From assembly GCA_029549985.1 (NCBI GenBank), contig JAKPIB010000037.1, positions 62,001-126,000 of the forward strand: DNA of 64,000 nucleotides. The letters are read 5' to 3'. Source of the stretch: Bacillota bacterium. GTDB lineage: Bacteria; Bacillota; Clostridia; Caldicoprobacterales; DTU083. Of this stretch, positions 8,364-16,114 are shown piece after piece (position 1 is the stretch's first letter; each line of letters begins with the position of its first letter). The position numbers and the translations under genes are program-made. The notes beneath the pieces were generated by a model, which ran no database searches, was not told the DNA's origin, and worked only from the letters and a program-made list of their open reading frames with translations.

Positions 8364-10601
8364 ATGGCAATAGGAAAACTTACAAGGGAATTGCACTTTA
8401 CCGAAGTGTACAAGAAGTATAAGGATGAGCATATCGCCATAAGAGAGGCCATGTGCCTTAAGGCACAGTTTCCGGGCTTTCTCGGCGGCATAGAGGATAA
8501 CGACCTGTTCGCAGGCCGGCTGGACCTTCCTGCAGTAGGCATTACGCCGGATGAGTGGGGGCCGACTTCCTTCGGGTACTATTGCATAGAGCAAAGGCTC
8601 ATCGCAGAGATCGAAGATCCCTCTCTGGATGAGGACTACAGGCAGGCGGTAAAGGACATGCTCGATTTCTGGAGGGAGGAGAACACATCCACAAAGCTGC
8701 GCCGGGCTTTTCCGGAGAAGATGGCCAGAGAGCTTTACACCGACGACTGGATGAACCAGTCGGGCATATCCTTTCCCCTGTACAGGCTTTGCGGAGGCTA
8801 CATCAACTTTGACAAGCTTCTGCAGATAGGCATCCCCGGCCTGTATGAAGAGGTTGAAAGGTACAGGCAAAAGGCCGAAAGGGAAGGCGGGGACGTCAAA
8901 TTCTATGAGGGTGCCAGGATAGCCCTTGATGTCTTTGTTGATACCTGCCTGCACTTCTCCAATATGGCCTTCGAGATGGCAGAAACAGCCAGGACCAAAG
9001 AGCGGGCTGAAGAGCTCAGGCTGATGGGCACCACTCTGAAGAAAATAACAAAGGAGAAGCCGGCCCACCTCTGGGAGGCCATCCAGCTTATGTGGCTGTA
9101 CTCACTGGTTGCTGATGTAAGGAATCTGGGCAGGATGGATGTCTACCTGGGAGACTTTTATGTAAATGACCTTGAGACCGGCGCCCTGACCGAGGAGGAC
9201 GCCCTCAGGTATCTTGAATCCCTCTGGCAGCTGATTGCCGACCGCAACACCCGGGTACACGGACGGGTCATCATTGGCGGCAAGGGCAGGCGCAACGAGG
9301 AGAATGCGGACAAGTTCGCCCTCCTGGCCATGGAAGCAACAAGGAGGGTACTCGAGGTCGAGCCCCAGCTGTCCCTGCGCTTCTATGAGGGCATGAACCC
9401 GGCCCTGTTCGCAAAAGCCCTGGATGTGATCGGGGAGGGCAGGACATACCCGATCCTGTACAACGACGATGTAAACATAAAGGCAGTGGAAGAGGCATTT
9501 GGATTCACAACTGAGACGGCTGAGCAATACGTGCCCTTTGGCTGCGGGGAATATATCATCGATCATCAGAGCTTCGGCACGCCCAGCGGGGTCATAAACC
9601 TGCTCAAAGCCCTTGAGGTGACCATGCACAATGGCATCGATCCGATGACCGGCAGGAAAATGGGCCTTGCCCTGGGCAGGTTTGAGGACTTTGAAACCTT
9701 TGACGAGCTGTTTGAGGCATATAAGAAGCAGGTCGAGTATTTCGTGGAGATCATGGCCGACCATGAGGAGCTTGAGTACAAGATAGCCGGAGAGACAGCG
9801 CCATTCCTGTATATGAGCATGCTTTACGACGACTGCCTGGAGAGGGGCAAAGGCATGTTCTCCGGTGGCGTAAGGTACCTGGGAGGTACCCTGGAGACCT
9901 ATGGCAACACGAATACTGCAGACAGCCTGACTGCCATAAAGAAGCTGGTGTATGATGAGAAGGTCATCAGCAAGGAGCGGCTCCTGGCAGCATTGGATGC
10001 GGATTTCGAAGGCTACGAGGATATCCGACAGCTCCTGCTGGATGCGCCCAAGTACGGCAATGACGACGATACTGCTGATGAAATGCTCCTGAAGGTGCAT
10101 AACCATGTGTGCAACGCGGTAAGGGACCAAAGGCATCGTACAAGTCTGCATTCATACCTCGTGGTAATAATCAACAACAGCGCCAATACGCTCATGGGTC
10201 ACCAGACATCGGCCTCTGCCGACGGCAGGAGGAGCGGGCTGTACATGAACAACGGCAATGCGCCTATGAGCGGCATGGATAAAAACGGCATCACCGCCAT
10301 GCTGAACTCCATAGTCAAGCCAAGCACCCATATCCATGCAGGCGCAGTACAGAACATGAAGTTCAGCCGGGAGATGTTCACCACCCGGAGGGCGGAGCTG
10401 GAGGCGCTTCTGAAGACCTACTTCCAGAATGGCGGAGCTCAGGCCATGATCACGGTCGTAAACCGCAACGATCTGGAAAGAGCTATGGAGGAGCCGGAGA
10501 AGTACCACCATATCTTCGTACGCGTAGGCGGTTTCAGTGCAAGATTTGTTGAGCTCGGCAGGGACGTGCAGCTCGATATTCTGAACAGGACCCTGTACTG
10601 A
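8364..10601 (+). CDS. glycyl radical enzyme of unknown substrate (pyruvate formate-lyase superfamily)
   Basis: 745 residues. The C-terminal radical loop RVGGFSARF carries the glycine radical site at Gly723, and the active-site thiyl loop VPFGCGEY has Cys394 with Glu396. The C-x-E spacing is that of the dehydratase/eliminase/decarboxylase branch (glycerol dehydratase, CutC, HPAD type); pyruvate formate-lyase has Cys-Cys. The family is a 10-stranded alpha/beta barrel that acts only without oxygen and needs the radical SAM activase encoded immediately downstream. The N-terminal PFL domain (about 1-600) and the glycine radical domain (about 620-745) are both complete. Shorter than glycerol dehydratase (787) or HPAD (about 900). 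I cannot assign a substrate. Start: ATG after AGAGGAAG. Confidence 0.88.
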   Translation: MAIGKLTRELHFTEVYKKYKDEHIAIREAMCLKAQFPGFLGGIEDNDLFAGRLDLPAVGITPDEWGPTSFGYYCIEQRLIAEIEDPSLDEDYRQAVKDMLDFWREENTSTKLRRAFPEKMARELYTDDWMNQSGISFPLYRLCGGYINFDKLLQIGIPGLYEEVERYRQKAEREGGDVKFYEGARIALDVFVDTCLHFSNMAFEMAETARTKERAEELRLMGTTLKKITKEKPAHLWEAIQLMWLYSLVADVRNLGRMDVYLGDFYVNDLETGALTEEDALRYLESLWQLIADRNTRVHGRVIIGGKGRRNEENADKFALLAMEATRRVLEVEPQLSLRFYEGMNPALFAKALDVIGEGRTYPILYNDDVNIKAVEEAFGFTTETAEQYVPFGCGEYIIDHQSFGTPSGVINLLKALEVTMHNGIDPMTGRKMGLALGRFEDFETFDELFEAYKKQVEYFVEIMADHEELEYKIAGETAPFLYMSMLYDDCLERGKGMFSGGVRYLGGTLETYGNTNTADSLTAIKKLVYDEKVISKERLLAALDADFEGYEDIRQLLLDAPKYGNDDDTADEMLLKVHNHVCNAVRDQRHRTSLHSYLVVIINNSANTLMGHQTSASADGRRSGLYMNNGNAPMSGMDKNGITAMLNSIVKPSTHIHAGAVQNMKFSREMFTTRRAELEALLKTYFQNGGAQAMITVVNRNDLERAMEEPEKYHHIFVRVGGFSARFVELGRDVQLDILNRTLY

Positions 10602-10639
10602 TGCCGGTAGAGATAAATTGCTGTGAAAGGCAGGCGCAT

Positions 10640-11551
10640 ATGGATAGAGTCCAGGGAACGATATTCGATATACAGCGGTTTGCCCTGCATGACGGGCCGG
10701 GGATAAGGACTACGGTATTTCTGAAGGGCTGTCCCCTGCGCTGCATATGGTGTCATAATCCGGAATCACAGGATTTCAACCCCCAGCTTTCCTTTGACAG
10801 GGCCAAATGTACAGACTGCTTCAGGTGTGTGAAGGCCTGCCCCGCCGGTGCCCATAAAGTCGTAGACGGAAGACACGTAGCAGATCATGGCAGATGCTGC
10901 CTTAGTGCGAAATGTGTTGAAGCCTGCCCGAACGGGGCACTGAAGATAATCGGCAGGAAGCAAAGCGTACGGGAGGTCATGGATGTAGTCATCAGGGATA
11001 TCGCCTACTACAACAACTCAGGTGGCGGCATGACGATCTCAGGCGGCGAACCCATGTCCCAGTTCAGGTTCACCCTGGAGCTTTTGAAGGCTGCAAAGGA
11101 AAAGGGTATCCATACCTGTCTGGACACAAGCGGCTATGCCCCCGGGGACCTGTTTGAAAGGGTCCTGCCATACACGGACTTGTTCCTCTATGACTACAAG
11201 GCCACGGATGACAAAGAGCATCTTAGGCTCACGGGGGTTTCAAACCGGCTCATCCTGGACAACCTGGATCTCCTGTACAGGGAAGGTGCCTCCATCATAC
11301 TGCGGTGTCCCCTGGTAAAGGGGATTAACGATACGGACGAGCACTTTATGGGCATCGCAGAAATAGACAGGAAGTATCCTGGCCTTGCGGGCATCGAGCT
11401 GATGGCCTATCACAATATGGGGCACGAGAAGTATGAACGGATCGGCCGCAAGCCTGAGATGGAGATGCTGCCGACCACGGATGAGGCGACAAAGGAATCG
11501 TGGCTGGAAAGGCTGAAAGCCTTTGGCTGCGGCAAGGCGATCATAGGATGA
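10640..11551 (+). CDS. glycyl radical enzyme activase (radical SAM)
   Basis: Generates the glycyl radical on its partner using S-adenosylmethionine and a 4Fe-4S cluster. The radical SAM motif is GCPLRCIWC (CxxxCxxC), followed by two ferredoxin-like cluster segments (CTDCFRCVKAC and CVEAC). These extra clusters are typical of activases of the eliminase type and absent from PflA. ISGGEP is the SAM-binding GGE motif. The usual family start FDIQRFALHDGPGIRTT begins just after Met at 10640, preceded by AAAGGCAGG. An earlier ATG at 10601 overlaps the upstream TGA as TGATG and would add 13 atypical residues; translational coupling remains possible. Partner: the gene ending at 10601. Confidence 0.9.
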   Translation: MDRVQGTIFDIQRFALHDGPGIRTTVFLKGCPLRCIWCHNPESQDFNPQLSFDRAKCTDCFRCVKACPAGAHKVVDGRHVADHGRCCLSAKCVEACPNGALKIIGRKQSVREVMDVVIRDIAYYNNSGGGMTISGGEPMSQFRFTLELLKAAKEKGIHTCLDTSGYAPGDLFERVLPYTDLFLYDYKATDDKEHLRLTGVSNRLILDNLDLLYREGASIILRCPLVKGINDTDEHFMGIAEIDRKYPGLAGIELMAYHNMGHEKYERIGRKPEMEMLPTTDEATKESWLERLKAFGCGKAIIG

Positions 11552-11594
11552 TGCTTGTCTCAGGATAATCTGACATACTGATGAATTATTATAT

Positions 11595-11629
11595 GCTGCC
11601 CCTTCTTTGTACAGGCGGGGCAGCTTTTT
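11595..11629 (+). terminator. rho-independent terminator
   Basis: GCTGCCCC (11595-11602) pairs with GGGGCAGC (11617-11624), followed by TTTTT. It closes the glycyl radical enzyme operon. Confidence 0.85.
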
Positions 11630-11653
11630 GTTACGGAAAAAAGCCGTATGCCC

Positions 11654-11681
11654 TTTACAAGTCAGGTGAAATTGATATAAT
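11654..11681 (+). promoter_or_regulatory. promoter of arginase gene
   Basis: TTTACA (11654-11659), 16-base spacer, TATAAT (11676-11681). The downstream leader is about 100 bases. Confidence 0.65.
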
Positions 11682-11785
11682 CATAGACAATCGATAGCTG
11701 CTTGCTAAGCAGGCGCAATAATGGTTACAATGTAATTGATGTGCTGGATATACCTATCACAAATACTGTGCAAAGGATGAGAAGT

Positions 11786-12688
11786 ATGAAGGTGGATATA
11801 ATCGGTGTCCCCATCGATCTAGGCGCCAACAGAAGGGGCGTCGATATGGGCCCGAGCGCCATACGCTATGCCGGCTTGCGGCGGGAGCTTATGGCCATGG
11901 GCATAGAATACAGGGACAAGGGCAACATAGCGGTCGATGTCATAGAGTATGAGGAGCCCCAGCCCAGAAGGGCAAGGCACATCGATCAGATAAATGAAGT
12001 CAACAAGTCGCTGGCCGACCAGGTGAAGAGGAGCCTTGAGGACGGCGCTTTCCCAATCGTGCTTGGCGGCGATCACAGTATAGCGGTCGGCACCCTCTAC
12101 GGTGTACAGAGCGTGCTCAGAAACGTTGGCGTCCTTTGGATAGATGCGCACACGGATTTCAACACGCTGGAGACCACCATGACAGGCAATGTCCATGGCA
12201 TGCCCCTGGCAGCCTTGACCGGCATCGGGGCCAAGGAGATAATCCCCTTCAAAACCGATGATGTCCCCTACATAGACCCTGAAAAGGTAGTGATCATAGG
12301 GGCCAGGAGCATAGACGAGGAGGAAGCGGTCCTGCTCAGAAAATCAGGTGTCACGATCTTTACGATCAGGGACATTGACATGTACGGCATGCGCTCTGTC
12401 ATGGAGGAAGCCATCAAGCTGGTTTCCGACGGTACTGTCGGGTATCATGTCAGCTTTGACATGGATGTGCTGAATCCCAGCGAAGCACCTGGCGTCGGCA
12501 CCCCCATTTACGGCGGCCTGACCTACAGGGAAGCCCTGCTGGCAGCCGATATCATCGCCAATGACAACAAGATCAGGTCCCTGGAGCTGGTGGAAGTCAA
12601 CCCGATGCTGGACAAGCAGAATCAGACTGCGGAGATGGCTGTTTCCCTTATATGCGCCATGGTTGGCAGGAAGATAATATACTATTGA
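11786..12688 (+). CDS. rocF: arginase (ureohydrolase family)
   Basis: Hydrolyses L-arginine to ornithine and urea with a binuclear Mn2+ centre. All metal motifs are visible: GGDHS, DAHTDFN and SFDMDVLNP. GNVHGMPLAAL after the DAH motif is the arginase (not agmatinase) signature. 300 residues, as for RocF. Start placed at 11786 (MKVDIIGVPIDLG) with AAAGGA at 11772-11777 spaced 8 bases; upstream in-frame codons give unrelated residues. The convergent neighbour is an ornithine cyclodeaminase-type gene, so the pair could take arginine through ornithine to proline. Confidence 0.88.
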   Translation: MKVDIIGVPIDLGANRRGVDMGPSAIRYAGLRRELMAMGIEYRDKGNIAVDVIEYEEPQPRRARHIDQINEVNKSLADQVKRSLEDGAFPIVLGGDHSIAVGTLYGVQSVLRNVGVLWIDAHTDFNTLETTMTGNVHGMPLAALTGIGAKEIIPFKTDDVPYIDPEKVVIIGARSIDEEEAVLLRKSGVTIFTIRDIDMYGMRSVMEEAIKLVSDGTVGYHVSFDMDVLNPSEAPGVGTPIYGGLTYREALLAADIIANDNKIRSLELVEVNPMLDKQNQTAEMAVSLICAMVGRKIIYY

Positions 12689-12705
12689 CAGGCGCTTAAG
12701 AAGGA

Positions 12706-13788
12706 TCAGACGTTGTTTCTCAAATGCACCACAAAGTCCTGGATGTTGGTCACTATTGAGATCACCGACAGGCTGCCGCGGTCCTGCAGCTTGTTCACGA
12801 CAAACTCGGAAATATCTACGGTAAATATGAATACAGGCCTGACCCTGCCCTCATGCACGATGTATGAGGGCGTCATATTGCCTGAAGCAATGGTATGGAG
12901 CTGGGTGGCCAGGCAGATAAGGGTCGTAGCCTTTCTTGTCTGGTCGCGCATCCTGTCCTGGGCTTCATATGCATCAGCTATCACATCGGGCAGGGGGCCG
13001 TCATCCCTGATGGAGCCCGCCAGGACAAGGGGTATGTCCTTTCTGATGCAGGCCTGCACGATACCGGTATCAATGTTCTCACCCTCTACAAAGTCCCTGA
13101 GGCTCTTATACTTACGTGCCCTGTTGATGACATCGATATGATGATAGTGCCCCTTGGCTATTGGGACCTGGCTGTATATATCCTGGCCCAGGGCCGTCCT
13201 GTATATCGCTGCCTCAAGATCATGGGTCGCCATGGCGTTGCCTGCCAGGACCGCATCTACATAGCCTTTCTCGATAAGGGATACGAAGCCGTTCCTGCTG
13301 TCTGAATCGAAAACTACGGCGGGCCCCAGGACCCAGACGATGTAGCCATGGTCCCGTTCGTATCTCAGGAGCTCATAAAGGAAATCATAATCCTTGGAAA
13401 AGGATGTCTCCCTAGAGCGGCCTGTCCTGAACGCGAAGGGTTCCCTTATGGTATCGCTTGTCCTGAACCCATCCACATGTACTAAAATCCCCCTGCTCCC
13501 ATCCTCTTCCCGGCCGACCAGGACCTTGTCACCGGCCTTCAGCCTGCGGAATTCAACGACCTCCAGCTCATCATCATCCCTTAATACGACGGCGCAGTCC
13601 ATCCGGCTTTCCTTCAGCAACCTCCATTGGCCCTTCACTTTGACGTATTCAGGGAAGATCGTGGTCCCGTGATAGCCTTCCGGCGCTGTCCCGACCGTCT
13701 CTACAGGCCTGAACTCAGCATCGGGGCTGCTGGCCATAGGCTCCCTTGTAAAGTCCGGTTCTCTGTATACAGGCAACTCAAACTTCAT
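12706..13788 (-). CDS. ArgZ/AgrE-type ornithine cyclodeaminase (LOR/SDH conserved family)
   Basis: 360 residues. Belongs to the family first defined by a conserved region of the plant lysine-ketoglutarate reductase/saccharopine dehydrogenase (LOR/SDH) and later tied to ornithine cyclodeamination in archaea and in cyanobacterial ArgZ/AgrE C-termini. Visible signatures are the N-terminal HGTTIFPEYVKVKGQW and RMDCAVVL segment, a Rossmann-like part with VLGPAVVFDSD, DAVLAGNAMATHDLEAA, GHYHHIDVINR and the diagnostic VLAGSIRDDGPLPDVI. Converts ornithine to proline plus ammonia with NAD. AAAGGAG precedes the ATG. Its 3' end faces arginase, 17 bases apart with no terminator. Family recognised from memory; function by family and context. 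Confidence 0.75.
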   Translation of the reverse strand: MKFELPVYREPDFTREPMASSPDAEFRPVETVGTAPEGYHGTTIFPEYVKVKGQWRLLKESRMDCAVVLRDDDELEVVEFRRLKAGDKVLVGREEDGSRGILVHVDGFRTSDTIREPFAFRTGRSRETSFSKDYDFLYELLRYERDHGYIVWVLGPAVVFDSDSRNGFVSLIEKGYVDAVLAGNAMATHDLEAAIYRTALGQDIYSQVPIAKGHYHHIDVINRARKYKSLRDFVEGENIDTGIVQACIRKDIPLVLAGSIRDDGPLPDVIADAYEAQDRMRDQTRKATTLICLATQLHTIASGNMTPSYIVHEGRVRPVFIFTVDISEFVVNKLQDRGSLSVISIVTNIQDFVVHLRNNV

Positions 13789-13917
13789 TTCAGACTCCTT
13801 TCATTGACAACTCTGTCCTGGATACTACCACAGGCAGGGTATTTTTCATATGGATCTATGCTATAGTTTCCCTTGGCATAATATCGCATATGAAATTCGT
13901 AATTATCCTTATTTATG

Positions 13918-13946
13918 TTTCCATAGGCAGAGAAGAACGGTATTAT
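13918..13946 (+). promoter_or_regulatory. putative promoter of SDR gene
   Basis: TTTCCA (13918-13923), 17-base spacer, TATTAT (13941-13946), 38 bases before the SDR start. Confidence 0.4.
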
Positions 13947-13983
13947 ATATGTAATACTGTACCAATCTGCAAGGAGGGACCTT

Positions 13984-14709
13984 ATGAAGAAAAAAGCATT
14001 TGTCACCGGAGCGGACAGGGGCCTCGGCTATTGCCTGACCGAGGTGCTCCTGGTGAACGATTATCGCGTGTTTGCCGGCCGGTACATGAAGGACTGGCCC
14101 TGGCTCGACCGGCTGAAAGCAAAATACGGGGATGACCTTATCCTGGTGGACCTTGACATATCGAGCAGCGACAGCGTAGAAAAGGCTGCACGGCTTATCA
14201 AAAGCGAAACCGACAGCCTCGATCTTTTGATCAACAATGCAGCCATATTGGGACCGGATGAAAACAACCTTGCCATCTTTGAACCGCTGGATTTTGACAG
14301 GCTCCTCAGGGTCTATAACGTGAACACCCTTGGCGCGCTGAGGGTGACCAAAGCCCTGATCGACCTGGTCCTGAACAGTCAGGACAAGCTCATAGTGAAC
14401 ATCTCGTCGGAGGCCGGGAGCATAGAGCGGTGCTGGCGCACGGGCGAGTATGGGTACTGCATGTCCAAGGCGGCCCTGAACATGCAGTCTGCGATCTTAC
14501 ACAACAGCATCCGCGACAAGGGCGGCCAGGTGCTTGTGGTGCAACCGGGCTGGATGCAGACCTACATGCATGGCATGCGGAATGACAAGGCTGATTTTCC
14601 CCCTGAAAAGTCCGCTGCGGATATTTATGAGCTCATCCGGAGAAAGGATGAATTTAAAGGGAATAAGCCCGTATTCGTCGATCACCTGGGGAACCTGTGG
14701 CCCTGGTAG
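13984..14709 (+). CDS. short-chain dehydrogenase/reductase
   Basis: Classical SDR of 241 residues. The nucleotide-binding motif is TGADRGLG (residues 8-15), followed by INNAAILG, the catalytic Ser in NISSEAG and YxxxK in YCMSKAA. An acidic residue after the second strand (VDLDIS) does not decide NAD versus NADP. Strong ribosome binding site AAGGAGGGA. The 3' end overlaps the convergent GH18 gene by 28 bases. Substrate unknown. Confidence 0.85.
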   Translation: MKKKAFVTGADRGLGYCLTEVLLVNDYRVFAGRYMKDWPWLDRLKAKYGDDLILVDLDISSSDSVEKAARLIKSETDSLDLLINNAAILGPDENNLAIFEPLDFDRLLRVYNVNTLGALRVTKALIDLVLNSQDKLIVNISSEAGSIERCWRTGEYGYCMSKAALNMQSAILHNSIRDKGGQVLVVQPGWMQTYMHGMRNDKADFPPEKSAADIYELIRRKDEFKGNKPVFVDHLGNLWPW

Positions 14710-15707
14710 GTCTCGTATATGGCGGTCAGCAGCTCGTTGTCCTCATCCTGGGACCATTCCCAGAACATGATGCCGGCCAGGTCCCTGCTTACTACAAAAC
14801 TTACCTTGTGGTAAAGGGATTCGGGGTCGTCATAGCCAACAAAGGTATCCCCGTCCCACAGGTAGGGGGCTTTGGCCTCATCGTCCCAGCAGCGCTTCTG
14901 GCTGCCTTCAGCTATGGCCTTTGCGCAGGCAGGATATCTGAATGAGACTCCGGGCTTGCCGGTCTGGCCGACCGGGTGCCTGCTGCTGTCAAGGCCTGAC
15001 CAGCCCCGGCCGTAGAATGCGGCGCCAAGCACCAGCTTTTCAGCGGGTACGCCTGCTGCCATGAAGACTTCCACCGCCCTGGAAGCGCTGATCGTCTGTC
15101 CGGCCATAGGATACAGGCATGTGTGGTGGGTCACGATATCGGGACCGCTGCTGAAATCATAGGTCATAAGGTTGATATGATCAAAGCAGGGCACCAGCTC
15201 ATCGAGCTCCAGGTCATTTGCAAATATCTCGGCTGCCCCGGCTGCCATGGACAGAAGGTACGGCCTGCCCGTCTTTTTGGTCAGGTCATCGAGCCTGGCG
15301 CGCAGGAGCTTGACCAGCAGGGTATAGTTGGGCTTGTCTTCAGGCCGGGCTTTTATATTTGCCCAATCCCGGCAGGGATACTCCCAGTCCAAGTCGATCC
15401 CGTCCAGTTCGTGCTCGAGCATGAGATCTATCGCCGTGTCGGCGAACAGCTGCCGTGACTCCTCAGTGAAAACGGCATCTGAAAACCCGTCCGCCCCCCA
15501 GCCCCCAATTGAGATGATGAGCTTCAGGTCCTTGTTTTTCTGCTTGAGCTCCTTGAGCAAATGCAGCTTTTTGAGATGGTCGCCGCTGACCCGGCCGTCC
15601 TTGATGAGCGCAAAGGCATAGTTGATATGGGTGAGCTTTGCGGCATCCATCCTGTCCGGCTCCCAATCGGTCCAGTCAGCAAGATAGGCTATAATATGCT
15701 TTCTCAT
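14682..15707 (-). CDS. cytoplasmic GH18 chitinase-like glycosidase
   Basis: 341 residues from the chosen start. The GH18 catalytic motif DGIDLDWEYP is present with acid/base Glu109 (DxxDxDxE complete). KLIISIGGWG matches the SxGG strand, MTYDF the sixth-strand motif and IMFWEWSQD the C-terminal strand with the substrate-stacking Trp. Hydrolyses beta-1,4-linked GlcNAc polymers or oligomers. No signal peptide is visible, so it likely acts on imported oligosaccharides. Start: AGGTG is spaced 5 bases from the ATG at 15707 and only 2 from the one at 15710. Longer in-frame versions would begin inside the hairpin at 15791. nagA, encoded at 33378, could take a downstream product. Confidence 0.87.
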   Translation of the reverse strand: MRKHIIAYLADWTDWEPDRMDAAKLTHINYAFALIKDGRVSGDHLKKLHLLKELKQKNKDLKLIISIGGWGADGFSDAVFTEESRQLFADTAIDLMLEHELDGIDLDWEYPCRDWANIKARPEDKPNYTLLVKLLRARLDDLTKKTGRPYLLSMAAGAAEIFANDLELDELVPCFDHINLMTYDFSSGPDIVTHHTCLYPMAGQTISASRAVEVFMAAGVPAEKLVLGAAFYGRGWSGLDSSRHPVGQTGKPGVSFRYPACAKAIAEGSQKRCWDDEAKAPYLWDGDTFVGYDDPESLYHKVSFVVSRDLAGIMFWEWSQDEDNELLTAIYETYQGHRFPR

Positions 15708-15790
15708 CATGACACCTGCTTTCGTTCGATTTATCAAGGCAATATGCCTTACATAATGATTCGCTGGGGTGCCGCAGAATTCCTTCCAAA

Positions 15791-15824
15791 TTGAAAAACC
15801 CTTCCATACGGAAGGGTTTTTCAA
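15791..15824 (-). terminator. 15-bp perfect hairpin, attenuator-like, upstream of GH18
   Basis: TTGAAAAACCCTTCC (15791-15805), loop ATAC, exact complement at 15810-15824. The A5/T5 arms make it a possible terminator on both strands. It lies 84 bases upstream of the GH18 start, with TATAAT on the minus strand further out, so it may attenuate GH18 transcription. No antiterminator partner was identified. Confidence 0.6.
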
Positions 15825-16040
15825 ATCACCAATCTATATATAATTATAGAGGAGAGCTTATTTAATATATATATTTTTATTCAGGAGCATACAGAATGTT
15901 AAAATATTAACGATTTAGTTAATTCTATAACATTTGTGCTATAATTGCAAGAGGTATCAGCAAAATTATGCGATTTTCATAAAAAATAAGCTTTGCAAGA
16001 GGATCATCCCACATCCAGGCCGGTGTTCGGTGTCAGATGG

Positions 16041-16069
16041 TTGACTTTGCAAAGGGATAGCAATATAAT
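16041..16069 (+). promoter_or_regulatory. strong promoter of GH4-PfkB operon
   Basis: TTGACT (16041-16046), 17-base spacer, TATAAT (16064-16069). A CTTTGCAAAG palindrome occupies the spacer start (16045-16054) and repeats as CTTTGCAA at 15991. Confidence 0.75.
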
Positions 16070-16077
16070 CAGACATA

Positions 16078-16093
16078 GGTTAATCGTTTAACC
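16078..16093 (+). promoter_or_regulatory. LacI/GalR-type operator
   Basis: GGTTAATCGTTTAACC is a 16-bp palindrome with one mismatched pair and a central CG, the standard LacI-family operator form. It sits at the expected transcription start, 9 bases after the -10, so a bound repressor would block the GH4 operon. The cognate repressor is not encoded in this window. Confidence 0.6.
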
Positions 16094-16114
16094 TCACTGA
16101 CTGGAGGTATGCAG

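Larger units (their letters stand above)
15708..16114. other. 407-base divergent intergenic region
   Basis: Holds no gene. It contains, left to right, an AAGGCA/TGCCTT dyad (15736-15750) in the GH18 leader, a 15-bp hairpin (15791-15824), an AT-rich stretch with ATTAAC/GTTAAT (15906-15923), a TATAAT at 15940-15945 without a good -35, CTTTGCAA direct repeats (15991 and 16045), and the GH4 promoter and operator. Confidence 0.7.

Noticed and set aside
15991-16054. CTTTGCAA repeats as a CRISPR or mobile-element trace
   Set aside because: Only two 8-base copies 54 bases apart, no array and no transposase.
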